Origin: Pseudomonas chlororaphis
Lineage (GTDB): Bacteria > Pseudomonadota > Gammaproteobacteria > Pseudomonadales > Pseudomonadaceae
Direction of reading: 5' to 3'
DNA length: 64,000 bases
Assembly (NCBI RefSeq): GCF_003731765.1
Contig: NZ_MOAL01000008.1
Span: forward strand, 620,001 to 684,000
Part shown: one piece after another, positions 7,468 through 16,785 of the stretch
Numbering within the stretch: position 1 is the first letter of the stretch
Layout of the letters: each line of letters opens with the position of its first letter
Notes under the pieces: generated by a model
Told to the model about the DNA's origin: nothing
What the model saw: the letters and a program-made list of their open reading frames with translations, nothing else
The model's database searches: none
Position numbers and translations under genes: made by a program

Positions 7468-10400
7468 TCAAAAAGGTTTGTCGAAGGTGATTTTCGGCTC
7501 TTTCCAAGGGCCTTTGACGTTGTATTTGACGCTGGCGAAGCGCGCCACGCGGTCACCGATCAGTTTGTCGATCAGGAACAAGGCACCGCCCACCGCCGGA
7601 GCGCCCACCAGCAGCGCGGCGATCGGCAGGTTATTGGTCACCGGCAGGGTCACTGCCAGCTTGGCGTCCACTTGGTCGGCCACCATGTCCAGGGTGCCAT
7701 TGAGTTCCAGATTGCTCGAAGGTCCGGTCAGGGTGATGGGTTCACGGGTGACGTACACGCCATCGCTGGCCACCAGCAGGCCCTTGACCCGGTCATAGCT
7801 CAAGCCCTTGCCGAACAGGTCGGAGAAGTCCAGGCGCAAGCGCCGGCCGATGGAGTTGAAGTTGAGCAGGCCAAACACCCGCAACGCCTGGGCGCCGCCT
7901 TCCACTTCGACGAACTGGCCTTTGCGCAAGGTGGCATCCAGGCTTCCGGAGAAGCGCTTGAGCGCCACCCAGGCCGGCGAGCCGGGCCAGCGACCGTCGA
8001 CATCCAGGTGGAAATCCTCACTGGTCACGGTGGGCGCGAAGCCCCAGCCCTTGAGCACATCGGCCAGGTTGCCACCGCCCAGGCGCCCGCGATACCAACT
8101 GCCGCGGGCACCCGGCACACCTTCCCAGCCGCCCTCGCCCTCCAGCACCATGCCCTTGAGCCCCAGGCTCAAGCTGTTGAAGGCCATGCCCTTGGCGGTG
8201 GGGCGCACTTTGAGCGCCCACTTGCCCACCAGGTCAGGCCCCTGGAACAGCTGGGCAATGGAGATATCCATGGCCGGAACATTCTTGGGGTCCACCGAGG
8301 CCAGGGGGTCCGGTGCATTCTCGTCGGCCTGCACCTGGGGATCGACCGCCGGCAGGCGGATGTACTGCATGTCGATGGTCATCGGCACCGCCTTGGCGTC
8401 GGCGATGCTCACCTTGCCCTTGGCTTGCTGGCTGTCGATCTGCAGGGCCCAGGCCGCCGGCTTGCGGTCCAGTTGCAGGCTGACTTGATCCAGGGTGGTG
8501 CCAAAGGCGCTGAGCTTGCCCACTTTGAAATCGGCACCGCTGAGCAGTTGCTTGGCACTGCCGCCCGGGTCCTTGCCGGCGTAACGATCCACCAGGGCCT
8601 TCCAGGGCTCGACATCCAGTTCCGACAACACGCCGCGGACCCGCAGGCCTTTGCCGGCCGGCAACTGTGCGTCGCCCCCTCCCAGGAACAACTCGCCACG
8701 CCCATCGGAGAAGTTGCCCGCTGGCGCGGCAAAGGTGAAGTTGGCCAGGTCGCCATAATCGAACCAATAACGGCGCTCGGCCCCTTGCAGGGTCATGCGG
8801 AAAATACTCTCGCGCCCGGTGCTCGCGGCCATGCCGAAGGGTGCCGGCAGGTCCACGGCCACGCCCTTGAGGCTCGAACTGACGATCAACTGGCTATCGG
8901 CGCCATCCAGATTCAGTTGCAGCTGATACGGCACATCCCCCGACACGGGTAACGGCTGGCTGACACTCAGCCAGTCGGTGAGTTTTTTCACCGCCACTTG
9001 GCCCTTGGCAACCACTCGGGTGTTGGGCTTGCCGGCCTTGCCATCGGCAAAGATCTGCGCCGTCACGGGCCGGTCGAACGCCTGGGCGCTGATGTTCTGC
9101 CCACTCAGGCCCTTGCTGCTGTCAAAACGGAAGTCACCCTTGAGCTGGGTCAGCTCCAAGGCGGGCTCGCTCAACTTGAGTCGCGCCTTGTCGGTCTTGA
9201 AGTCCACCTGGATTTTCGGCGTATCGCCTTTGACCAGCGGGATGTCCAGGTTCAACTTGCCCTGCAGGTCGCCCTCTCCCTGCCAACCGGCAAAGGTCGA
9301 GCCGGTGCCGATGGGCGCTTCCTGAAGAATCTTCACGCCATCGCCAAGGCCGCCGGCAAACTGGCCATCGATGAACATATGGGAATGCTCGCCGCTGGCA
9401 ACATGGGGGATGTTGACGAAAACATCGCGGACCCGGGTGTCCAGCAACTGCCCCTTGCTGGCAACAATGCGCACGCCGCTGTCTTCGATAAACACATCAC
9501 CGTTGACTTTGGTCAGGTGCGGCCAGCCTGGCTGGAAGGCCAGTTCGGCGTCATGCACCTTGAAGAACAGGCTGATGCTGCGGGCCGTGTCGAGGGCGCC
9601 GTGATTGAGCGAACCCTGATACTGGAAAAAGCCCTGGTCCACTGCACCCTTGAGAATCGCCGTGCGCAACCACTCATCCAATGCCGGGCTCAGGACTTGC
9701 GGCAGGTACTTGGCGGTGTAGCGCCCGTCCCCCTCCAGCAGCCCGACCCGCAAGTCCATGTAGTCTTCCTGGGTGTGATCGAAATGCAGGCGGATCAGGA
9801 AGTCGCCAGCGATCTTGCCCTCCTCGCCCAGTACCTTCAGGTAAGGGGAAATCAGGGTAAAACCGTCCTGATCCAGCTTCCAGGTGAGCTTGGCGTTGGC
9901 CTGGATGTACTGCCAGGGCTTGGCGAAGATCGGATACAGGTGCAAGGAGAAATCCTTGCTGTCCATGCGCAACTCGCCCTGCCCCAGGTCACCACTGATG
10001 CTGCCGGTGACATTCCGTGCCGCCGGGGCGCCGTGGTAGGCATCAAAGCCGACCCGCTCCAGGTTGGCGGCGAAACTCAGACGCTGATCGCCCGTGGCCT
10101 GGGGCCGCACGTCCAACAACACATTGCGCAACGCGCCCGTGACCTTGAGGCTGTCCACCGCCTTGGCCACCCCTTCAGGCAGCGGCACGAGGGCATCCAG
10201 CACGGGGGTGATGGGCGTCAGGTCGAGACGGTCGGCCTGCAAGTTCCACACTTCCTGGGCCGGGTCGTCGGCCCGCTTCTGCTGCACTTGCAGCCGGGAC
10301 TCCCAGCGGGTTTCCCCTAGGTTCACCGCCAGACTGTCGAGCTGCACCCGCAGGCCATCGTCGCTGCGCTGGAGGTTGGCATTGACTGCCAGGTTTTTGA

Positions 10401-11271
10401 GGGTGATCGGTTTGCGCTCCGCATAAGCGCCGGTCAGTTGCGGTGCGTTCAAGCGCAGGCTGGCGCTTTGCAACGCGCCCTTGTCCCAGGCGAACCACAG
10501 CTCGCCACCGGCCTTGAGTTCGGAAAAGTGCCACTGCCGGGTCAGGCGCGGCGGCAGCCACCGGGCCCAATCGCTTTGCGGCAGGCTCACGTAGCCATCG
10601 GCCCGAGCTTCGCGCCAGGCGTTGGCCTTCAGGCGGGTACGCAAGCTCAAGGCCAGGGGCTGGCCGTCGGGCAGGGTCAGGCGTGCGTCCAGGCGCTGGC
10701 GGCTTGGGCCGGTGCGCAGGTTGAGGCCTACGTAGGTCAGGGTCAGGGCCGGGTGTTCAAAAGGCTGCAACGTTACTTGGCTGTCGAGCAGCGACAGTTC
10801 GCCAAGCACCTGCATGCGGGTGAGCATCTGTTCGGGGTCGAACGGCTGGTCGTCCTGCACCGGCAAGCCTTCCAGGCGCCAGTGGCCATCCTGGTCCTCC
10901 TTGAGGCTCAGGCTAAGGCCGCTGAGCTGCAGCAGCCCGATACGCACTTCACGGGCCAGCAGACTCGCGGAAATATCCGGCACCACCCGCACCTGATCCA
11001 GGCGCAAGGCATTGGCACCGTCACCGATCATCACGTCATGGGCCAACAGGGTCGGAGAGAAACCGCTCCAGGTGCCCTCCAGGCGACCGATGTGCACGGG
11101 CATGCCCAGGGCATTCTCGGCCTTGGCCTGGACCTCGGCTCGATACTCGGCCACCAGCGGGGTCAACTCCCGGCCGAGACTGACGTACAAGGCCGCCAGG
11201 ACCAGCGCCAATGCGCAGAAGCCCAGCCCCCAGCGAGTCAGCGCGGAGAACACGCGGATCAGCCGCTCCAT
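7468..11271 (-). CDS. yhdP: YhdP family AsmA-like envelope protein
   Basis: 1,267 residues with one N-terminal membrane anchor (about residues 8-32) followed by a very long periplasmic region of repeating beta-rich segments and the C-terminal AsmA-type block. In E. coli YhdP, together with TamB and YdbH, moves phospholipids from the inner to the outer membrane through a bridge-like groove; the same role is likely here. I start at ATG 11271 (MERLIRVFSALTRW); seven codons upstream an alternative ATG exists. It follows rng by 75 bases in the rng-yhdP-nit-tldD arrangement. Confidence 0.93.
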   Translation of the reverse strand: MERLIRVFSALTRWGLGFCALALVLAALYVSLGRELTPLVAEYRAEVQAKAENALGMPVHIGRLEGTWSGFSPTLLAHDVMIGDGANALRLDQVRVVPDISASLLAREVRIGLLQLSGLSLSLKEDQDGHWRLEGLPVQDDQPFDPEQMLTRMQVLGELSLLDSQVTLQPFEHPALTLTYVGLNLRTGPSRQRLDARLTLPDGQPLALSLRTRLKANAWREARADGYVSLPQSDWARWLPPRLTRQWHFSELKAGGELWFAWDKGALQSASLRLNAPQLTGAYAERKPITLKNLAVNANLQRSDDGLRVQLDSLAVNLGETRWESRLQVQQKRADDPAQEVWNLQADRLDLTPITPVLDALVPLPEGVAKAVDSLKVTGALRNVLLDVRPQATGDQRLSFAANLERVGFDAYHGAPAARNVTGSISGDLGQGELRMDSKDFSLHLYPIFAKPWQYIQANAKLTWKLDQDGFTLISPYLKVLGEEGKIAGDFLIRLHFDHTQEDYMDLRVGLLEGDGRYTAKYLPQVLSPALDEWLRTAILKGAVDQGFFQYQGSLNHGALDTARSISLFFKVHDAELAFQPGWPHLTKVNGDVFIEDSGVRIVASKGQLLDTRVRDVFVNIPHVASGEHSHMFIDGQFAGGLGDGVKILQEAPIGTGSTFAGWQGEGDLQGKLNLDIPLVKGDTPKIQVDFKTDKARLKLSEPALELTQLKGDFRFDSSKGLSGQNISAQAFDRPVTAQIFADGKAGKPNTRVVAKGQVAVKKLTDWLSVSQPLPVSGDVPYQLQLNLDGADSQLIVSSSLKGVAVDLPAPFGMAASTGRESIFRMTLQGAERRYWFDYGDLANFTFAAPAGNFSDGRGELFLGGGDAQLPAGKGLRVRGVLSELDVEPWKALVDRYAGKDPGGSAKQLLSGADFKVGKLSAFGTTLDQVSLQLDRKPAAWALQIDSQQAKGKVSIADAKAVPMTIDMQYIRLPAVDPQVQADENAPDPLASVDPKNVPAMDISIAQLFQGPDLVGKWALKVRPTAKGMAFNSLSLGLKGMVLEGEGGWEGVPGARGSWYRGRLGGGNLADVLKGWGFAPTVTSEDFHLDVDGRWPGSPAWVALKRFSGSLDATLRKGQFVEVEGGAQALRVFGLLNFNSIGRRLRLDFSDLFGKGLSYDRVKGLLVASDGVYVTREPITLTGPSSNLELNGTLDMVADQVDAKLAVTLPVTNNLPIAALLVGAPAVGGALFLIDKLIGDRVARFASVKYNVKGPWKEPKITFDKPF

Positions 11272-11346
11272 GTCAGTTGGCTCCCAAGGCAATAGTCATG
11301 CAAAAAGCTGAGACCAGCCGTTTCCAATCCTGAAAAACACGCGGAT

Positions 11347-12804
11347 TCAGAGCAGCACCACGTCGTATTGTTCCTGGGAATACATGGTTTCGACCTGGAA
11401 CCTGATGGTCCGGCCGATAAAGCCTTCCAACTCCGCGACGTTGCCTGACTCTTCATCGAGCAAGCGGTCGACCACTTTCTGATTGGCCAGCACCCGATAC
11501 CCTTCTGCCTGATAAGCCCGGGCTTCACGCAGAATCTCGCGGAAAATTTCGTAACAGATGGTTTCCGGGGTTTTCAATTTGCCCCGTCCCTGGCAACTGC
11601 TGCAGGGTTCGCACAGCACTTGCTCCAGGCTTTCCCGGGTGCGCTTGCGGGTCATCTGCACCAGGCCCAGCTCGGTGATGCCGATGATGTTGGTCTTGGC
11701 GTGGTCCCGCTCCAGCTGTTTTTCCAGGGTGCGCAGGACTTGACGCTGGTGCTCTTCATCTTCCATGTCGATGAAGTCGATGATGATGATCCCGCCGAGG
11801 TTGCGCAGGCGCAGTTGGCGGGCGATGGCGGTGGCGGCCTCGAGATTGGTCTTGAAGATGGTTTCTTCAAGGTTGCGATGGCCCACGAAGGCGCCAGTGT
11901 TGACGTCGATGGTGGTCATGGCTTCCGCCGGGTCCACCACCAGGTAGCCACCGGACTTGAGCGGCACCTTGCGCTCCAGCGCTTTCTGGATCTCGTCCTC
12001 GACCCCATACAAATCGAAGATCGGTCGTTCGCCCGGGTAATGCTCCAGGCGATCGGCGATTTCCGGCATCAGCTCGGCGACAAACTGCGTGGTCTTCTGG
12101 AAGGTTTCCCGGGAGTCGATACGGATTTTCTCGATCTTCGGGCTGACCAGGTCACGCAGGGTGCGCAGGGCCAGGCCCAGGTCTTCGTAGATCACACTCG
12201 GGGCGCCGATGGTCTTGATCTGGGTGCCGATCTGGTCCCACAGACGCCGCAGGTAGCGGATGTCCATCATGATCTCGTCGACCCCGGCGCCCTCAGCGGC
12301 CGTGCGCAAGATAAAACCGCCCGCTTCCTTGATGCCTTCCTGGGCCACGCAGTCGCTGACCACTTTCTTCAAGCGCTCGCGCTCGCCTTCGTCTTCGATC
12401 TTCAGGGAAATCCCGACATGGGCGGTACGCGGCATGTACACCAGGTAACGTGAAGGGATCGACAACTGAGTAGTCAGGCGCGCGCCCTTGGAGCCGATGG
12501 GGTCCTTGGTGACCTGCACCACCAGGCTCTGCCCTTCGTGCACCAGGGCGCTGATGCTTTCCACCGCAGGGCCTTCACGCACGGAAATTTCCGAAGCGTG
12601 GATAAACGCCGCCCGATCCAGGCCGATATCGACGAAGGCCGCCTGCATGCCGGGCAGTACCCGCACCACCTTGCCTTTATAGATGTTGCCGACGATGCCG
12701 CGACGCTGGGTGCGCTCGACATGAACTTCTTGCAGAACTCCGTTTTCGACCACCGCCACGCGCGATTCCATCGGCGTGATGTTGATCAGAATCTCTTCAC
12801 TCAT
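11347..12804 (-). CDS. rng: Ribonuclease G
   Basis: 485 residues (E. coli 489). An endoribonuclease of the RNase E/G family that matures the 5' end of 16S rRNA and takes part in mRNA turnover. An S1 domain lies at about residues 38-120 (GNIYKGKVVRVLPGMQAAFV). The catalytic segment TTIDVNTGAFVG is followed by RNLGGIIIIDFIDM, and the zinc-link CEPCSSCQG occurs near residue 400. There is no long C-terminal scaffold, which separates it from RNase E. Start chosen at ATG 12804 (MSEEILINITP); longer readings lack family similarity. It belongs to the conserved mre-maf-rng-yhdP order. Confidence 0.96.
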   Translation of the reverse strand: MSEEILINITPMESRVAVVENGVLQEVHVERTQRRGIVGNIYKGKVVRVLPGMQAAFVDIGLDRAAFIHASEISVREGPAVESISALVHEGQSLVVQVTKDPIGSKGARLTTQLSIPSRYLVYMPRTAHVGISLKIEDEGERERLKKVVSDCVAQEGIKEAGGFILRTAAEGAGVDEIMMDIRYLRRLWDQIGTQIKTIGAPSVIYEDLGLALRTLRDLVSPKIEKIRIDSRETFQKTTQFVAELMPEIADRLEHYPGERPIFDLYGVEDEIQKALERKVPLKSGGYLVVDPAEAMTTIDVNTGAFVGHRNLEETIFKTNLEAATAIARQLRLRNLGGIIIIDFIDMEDEEHQRQVLRTLEKQLERDHAKTNIIGITELGLVQMTRKRTRESLEQVLCEPCSSCQGRGKLKTPETICYEIFREILREARAYQAEGYRVLANQKVVDRLLDEESGNVAELEGFIGRTIRFQVETMYSQEQYDVVLL

Positions 12805-12862
12805 GGCAGGATCTCGTTCAGGCATATTCACGATAAGAAGGCCGCATCGGTGGGTACGGCGC

Positions 12863-13468
12863 TTAGCGCACTGTAAGGTTTTGCCAACAGGGTATGCCGA
12901 AATGGCCGAGCAGTTCTGCGGTTTCGCACAGCGGCAGGCCAACTACAGCGGAATAGCTGCCATTGAGCCCCGCGACAAACACCGCAGCAAGCCCCTGAAT
13001 GCCATAACCACCGGCTTTGTCCTGGGGCTCGCCGCTGGCCCAGTAGGCCGCCGCCTCCTCAGGACTGATGGGGCGAAAACGCACCAGGCTGCGCACCACT
13101 CGCGACTCGCAACGCTGGTCGTCAAGCACGGCAATGGCGGTCAGCACTTCATGTTCGCGATCCGATAACGCCATGAGCATGGCCAGGGAGTCGGCCTGAT
13201 CCAGCGGTTTGCCGAGGATCCGTCCGTCGAGCACCACCGCGGTGTCGGCGCCCAGCACACAGGCTGGGGCCAGGGAATGGCTGCTGGCGATCAGGCCCAG
13301 GCCGGCGGCGGCCTTGCCACGCGCCAGGCGTTCGACATAGGCCGCAGGCGACTCATCAAGCAGAGGGGTTTCATCGATGTCCGCACTGATGGCGGTGAAC
13401 GGCACGCCGATCTGCGTCAGCAGTTCACGCCGACGCGGCGAGCCGGAAGCGAGGTAAAGCGGACTCAT
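12863..13468 (-). CDS. maf: Maf-type nucleotide pyrophosphatase (YhdE-like)
   Basis: 201 residues. The N-terminal motif LASGSPRRRELL and the ADTAVVLDGRILGKP segment define the Maf/Ham1-like fold that hydrolyses dTTP, UTP and modified pyrimidine triphosphates to monophosphates, a house-cleaning activity; members have also been tied to septum formation. Start at ATG 13468, giving the family N-terminus MSPLYLASGSP. It lies 43 bases after mreD and 58 bases before rng, in the same order as in E. coli (mreBCD-yhdE-rng). Confidence 0.94.
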   Translation of the reverse strand: MSPLYLASGSPRRRELLTQIGVPFTAISADIDETPLLDESPAAYVERLARGKAAAGLGLIASSHSLAPACVLGADTAVVLDGRILGKPLDQADSLAMLMALSDREHEVLTAIAVLDDQRCESRVVRSLVRFRPISPEEAAAYWASGEPQDKAGGYGIQGLAAVFVAGLNGSYSAVVGLPLCETAELLGHFGIPCWQNLTVR

Positions 13469-13511
13469 CAAGACATCTCCCTGTCGAGGTGCGGGCCAAT
13501 GCCTGACCGAA

Positions 13512-14003
13512 TTAGTTGATTTTGAAACGTCTGCGCAAGCCACGCAGACCGAAGCTTACCCACGGCCAGAGCAAGGCGCTGACCAAGGCGGGCAGCACCA
13601 GGGCCAGGGTGGGTTGGCGGTTGCCGGTCAGGGCGCTGAGCCAGAGCTGGACCAACTGCGCCAGGCCGAAGATCACCAGGATCACCAGGCTCTGCTGCCA
13701 CATCGGGAACATGCGCAGGCGCTGTTGCAAGGACAGCACCAGGAAGGTGATCAGGGTCAGGATCAAGGCGTTCTGGCCCAGCAGGGTGCCGTACAGCACA
13801 TCCTCTGCCAATCCCAGGCACCAGGCGGTGACCATGCCCACCTTGTGCGGCAGGGCCAGGGCCCAGAAAGCCAGCAACAGGGCCAGCCAGAGTGGGCGCA
13901 GGATTTCCATGAATTGCGGCAACGGCGAGACGCTGAGCAACATGCCGACGGCGAACGTCAACCAGACCATCCAGCCATTCTGGGAGTATTTGGTACCCGG
14001 CAT
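13512..14003 (-). CDS. mreD: Rod shape-determining protein MreD
   Basis: 163 residues with about five hydrophobic transmembrane segments, the normal size and topology of MreD, an inner-membrane member of the elongasome that works with MreC, MreB, RodA and PBP2. ATG at 14003 shares one base with the mreC stop codon (TAA at 14005-14003), so translation is probably coupled. The short basic C-terminus (RGLRRRFKIN) faces the cytoplasm by the positive-inside rule. Confidence 0.94.
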   Translation of the reverse strand: MPGTKYSQNGWMVWLTFAVGMLLSVSPLPQFMEILRPLWLALLLAFWALALPHKVGMVTAWCLGLAEDVLYGTLLGQNALILTLITFLVLSLQQRLRMFPMWQQSLVILVIFGLAQLVQLWLSALTGNRQPTLALVLPALVSALLWPWVSFGLRGLRRRFKIN

Positions 14004-15091
14004 TATTCTCGTCCTCCGGTGGTGGCCGGTGCTGCAGCGGGCGGCTTGCTGGCCGCCGGCTTCACCACAGGTTTAGTGACCGGTTTGACCGGGGTGGCCA
14101 CAGGCTTGGCCGGGGTAGCCGCAGGCGCTGGCGCAGTGGTGGCCGCTGCCGGAGTGGCCGGAGCGGCGGTCGCAGGCTTGGGCACAGTGGCCGGCACGAC
14201 CGGTGCGGCGCCTTGCTGATCCTGGGCTTCCTGGGCCTGGGCAGCGTCGTTGGCGCGCTCTTCGGCAGTGCGCGGGTCGCTGAACACCAACAGCAAGTAG
14301 CGGCTGCGGTTCAGCGCTGCGGTCGGCACGGCACGCACAATGGCGAACGGCTGGCCGGAATCGTGGATCACTTCCTTGACCGTCGCCACCGGATAGCCGG
14401 CCGGGAACCGCTGGCCCAAACCGGAGCTGACCAGCAGATCGCCTTCCTTGATATCCGCGGTGTCGGCCACATGGCGCAACTCCAGGCGCTCCGGATTACC
14501 GGTGCCGCTGGCGATCGCCCGCAAGCCGTTGCGATTGACCTGCACGGGAATGCTGTGGGTGGTGTCGGTCAGCAGCAACACACGGGAGGTGTACGGCATC
14601 AGTTCGACCACCTGCCCCATCAGGCCGCGGGCGTCGAGCACCGGCTGCCCCAGGAACACGCCGTCACGCTCACCTTTATTAATGATGATGCGATGGGTGA
14701 AGGGGTTGGGGTCCATGCCGATCAACTCGGCCACTTCGACCTTCTCGTTGACCAACGCAGAGGAATTGAGCAACTCGCGCAGACGGACGTTCTGCTCGGT
14801 CAGGGCCGCGAGCTTTTGCATGCGCCCCTGCAGCAGCAGGTTCTCGGTCTTGAGTTTTTCGTTCTCAGCCACCAATTCGGTACGGCTGCCAAACTGGCTG
14901 GCCACACCCTGCCATAGCCGTTGCGGCAGGTCGGTGATCCAGTAGGACTGCATCAGCACCAGCGACATCTGGCTACGCACTGGCTTGAACAGTGTGAAGC
15001 GGGCATCGACCACCATCAGCGCGACCGACAGCACGACCAGCACCAACAGGCGCACGCCCAATGAGGGGCCTTTGGCGAAAAGCGGTTTAAT
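14003..15091 (-). CDS. mreC: Rod shape-determining protein MreC, probably ATT-initiated
   Basis: About 362 residues: a short cytoplasmic tail, one membrane helix (about residues 14-34), a coiled coil (about 75-115: ELVAENEKLKTENLLLQ), the paired beta-barrel domains, then a long Ala/Pro/Val-rich tail of about 70 residues, longer than in E. coli. The start is unusual. The only strong Shine-Dalgarno (GGGAGGAG, 15098-15105) lies 6 bases before ATT at 15091, giving the expected family N-terminus IKPLFAKGPS. The next standard start is TTG at 15061, which has no ribosome site and removes ten conserved-looking residues. MreC organises the lateral wall synthesis machinery in the periplasm. Confidence 0.9.
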   Translation of the reverse strand: MKPLFAKGPSLGVRLLVLVVLSVALMVVDARFTLFKPVRSQMSLVLMQSYWITDLPQRLWQGVASQFGSRTELVAENEKLKTENLLLQGRMQKLAALTEQNVRLRELLNSSALVNEKVEVAELIGMDPNPFTHRIIINKGERDGVFLGQPVLDARGLMGQVVELMPYTSRVLLLTDTTHSIPVQVNRNGLRAIASGTGNPERLELRHVADTADIKEGDLLVSSGLGQRFPAGYPVATVKEVIHDSGQPFAIVRAVPTAALNRSRYLLLVFSDPRTAEERANDAAQAQEAQDQQGAAPVVPATVPKPATAAPATPAAATTAPAPAATPAKPVATPVKPVTKPVVKPAASKPPAAAPATTGGRE

Positions 15092-15173
15092 AAGCCGCTC
15101 CTCCCAGGCAAATGTTGTCTTTATTCATAAGGCATCAAACCGGCCTGGATGCAGATTGACAGAAGTTAAACGC

Positions 15174-15203
15174 CACAGGCAGCACTGCAAAGTGCTGCCT
15201 GTG
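15174..15203 (-). terminator. Hairpin between mreB and mreC (attenuator candidate)
   Basis: A perfect 13-bp stem (15174-15186 with 15191-15203). The loop reads GCAA on the plus strand and TTGC on the transcribed minus strand. No clean T run follows on the minus strand, only GCGTTTAACTT. It lies about 30 bases after the mreB stop and about 80 bases before mreC. It may stabilise the mreB 3' end or act as a partial terminator that keeps MreCD lower than MreB. Confidence 0.6.
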
Positions 15204-15233
15204 AGCGAAACAGCATAGATGCCTGCAGCGAAA

Positions 15234-16271
15234 TCACTCGCTGGAGAGCAGGTCCATGGTGTGCTTATCCATCATTTCCAATGCACGGCCACCGCCGCGA
15301 GCAACACAGGTCAGCGGGTCTTCGGCGACGATCACCGGCAGACCGGTTTCCTGGGCCAGCAACTTGTCGAGGTCGCGCAGCAAGGCACCACCACCGGTCA
15401 GCACCAGGCCACGCTCGGCGATATCCGAAGCCAGTTCCGGAGGCGATTGCTCCAGGGCACTCTTCACGGCCTGAACGATGGTTGCCAGGGACTCTTGCAG
15501 AGCTTCCAGCACTTCATTGGAGTTCAGGGTGAAAGCACGTGGCACACCTTCGGCCAGGTTACGGCCACGTACGTCGACTTCACGTACTTCACCACCTGGG
15601 TAGGCAGTGCCGATTTCCTGCTTGATGCGCTCTGCGGTGGATTCACCGATCAGGCTGCCGTAGTTGCGACGCACGTAAGTGATGATTGCCTCGTCGAAAC
15701 GGTCACCGCCAACACGTACGGATTCGGCGTAGACCACACCGTTCAGGGAGATCAGCGCGATTTCAGTGGTACCACCACCGATATCCACGACCATCGAACC
15801 ACGGGCTTCTTCAACCGGCAGGCCGGCACCGATCGCAGCGGCCATTGGCTCTTCGATCAGGAACACCTCACGGGCACCGGCACCCAGGGCCGATTCACGG
15901 ATGGCACGACGCTCAACTTGAGTGGACTTGCATGGAACGCAGATCAGCACACGAGGGCTAGGCTGCAGAAAGCTGTTTTCGTGAACCTTGTTGATGAAGT
16001 ACTGCAGCATCTTTTCACAGACACTGAAGTCGGCGATCACACCGTCCTTCATCGGACGAATGGCGGCAATGTTGCCCGGTGTACGACCGAGCATGCGCTT
16101 GGCTTCGGTACCAACCGCGACAACACTCTTCTGATTACCGTGGGTCCGAATGGCCACAACCGATGGTTCATTCAGGACAATACCGCGCTCGCGCACGTAA
16201 ATAAGGGTGTTGGCAGTGCCCAGGTCAATGGAAAGATCGCTGGAAAACATGCCACGCAGTTTCTTGAACAT
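15234..16271 (-). CDS. mreB: Actin-like rod shape protein MreB
   Basis: 345 residues (E. coli 347). The actin-fold phosphate motifs are clear: DLGTANTLIYVRERG at about residue 16, DIGGGTTEIALISL at about 167, and the adenosine motif GLVLTGGGALLRDLD near 285. MreB filaments under the inner membrane steer wall synthesis for rod shape; the amphipathic N-terminus MFKKLRGMF is the usual membrane-binding segment. ATG at 16271. It heads the mreBCD-maf-rng-yhdP run, and its promoter lies in the 210-bp space shared with gatC on the other strand. Confidence 0.97.
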   Translation of the reverse strand: MFKKLRGMFSSDLSIDLGTANTLIYVRERGIVLNEPSVVAIRTHGNQKSVVAVGTEAKRMLGRTPGNIAAIRPMKDGVIADFSVCEKMLQYFINKVHENSFLQPSPRVLICVPCKSTQVERRAIRESALGAGAREVFLIEEPMAAAIGAGLPVEEARGSMVVDIGGGTTEIALISLNGVVYAESVRVGGDRFDEAIITYVRRNYGSLIGESTAERIKQEIGTAYPGGEVREVDVRGRNLAEGVPRAFTLNSNEVLEALQESLATIVQAVKSALEQSPPELASDIAERGLVLTGGGALLRDLDKLLAQETGLPVIVAEDPLTCVARGGGRALEMMDKHTMDLLSSE

Positions 16272-16481
16272 GGGAAAGGGACCCTAGGCAACGCGTGGGT
16301 AAAAAAGTGCGGCAAACTCTAACAACGACAGGGATTTTGGGCAAGGCGCCAATATGTTAAATTGGCCGCTTTTCTGTGCACCAACCCCCTCGATCGCGGC
16401 CATAAGACCGTAGAAATGCGGTAGTGTTCCGACAATCTAACACACGGACGACTTCCGTTCTGTTTTCCACTGGAGAATCCC

Positions 16482-16769
16482 ATGGCGCTTGAACGCTCCG
16501 ACGTGGAAAAAATCGCGCATCTGGCCAGTCTTGGCCTCAATGACGCCGATCTTCCACACATCACCTCCGCCCTCAACAGCATTCTGGGGCTGGTGGATGA
16601 AATGCAGGCAGTCGATACCGACGGTATCGAGCCCCTGGCCCACCCACTGGAAGCCAGCCAGCGCCTGCGCGCAGACGTTGTGACCGAGTCCAATCACCGC
16701 GAGGCTTATCAGTCCATCGCGCCAGCGGTCGAAAACGGCCTGTACCTGGTTCCGAAAGTCATCGACTAA
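16482..16769 (+). CDS. gatC: Asp-tRNA(Asn)/Glu-tRNA(Gln) amidotransferase subunit C
   Basis: 95 residues, the standard size of GatC, the small helical clamp that holds GatA and GatB together. Characteristic segments are KIAHLASLGL near residue 11 and VDTDGIEPLAHPLE at about 45. The CTGGAG ribosome site lies 7 bases before ATG. It is first in gatCAB, 17 bases before gatA. Confidence 0.96.
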   Translation: MALERSDVEKIAHLASLGLNDADLPHITSALNSILGLVDEMQAVDTDGIEPLAHPLEASQRLRADVVTESNHREAYQSIAPAVENGLYLVPKVID

Positions 16770-16785
16770 AGGGAAAGAGCCTGCA

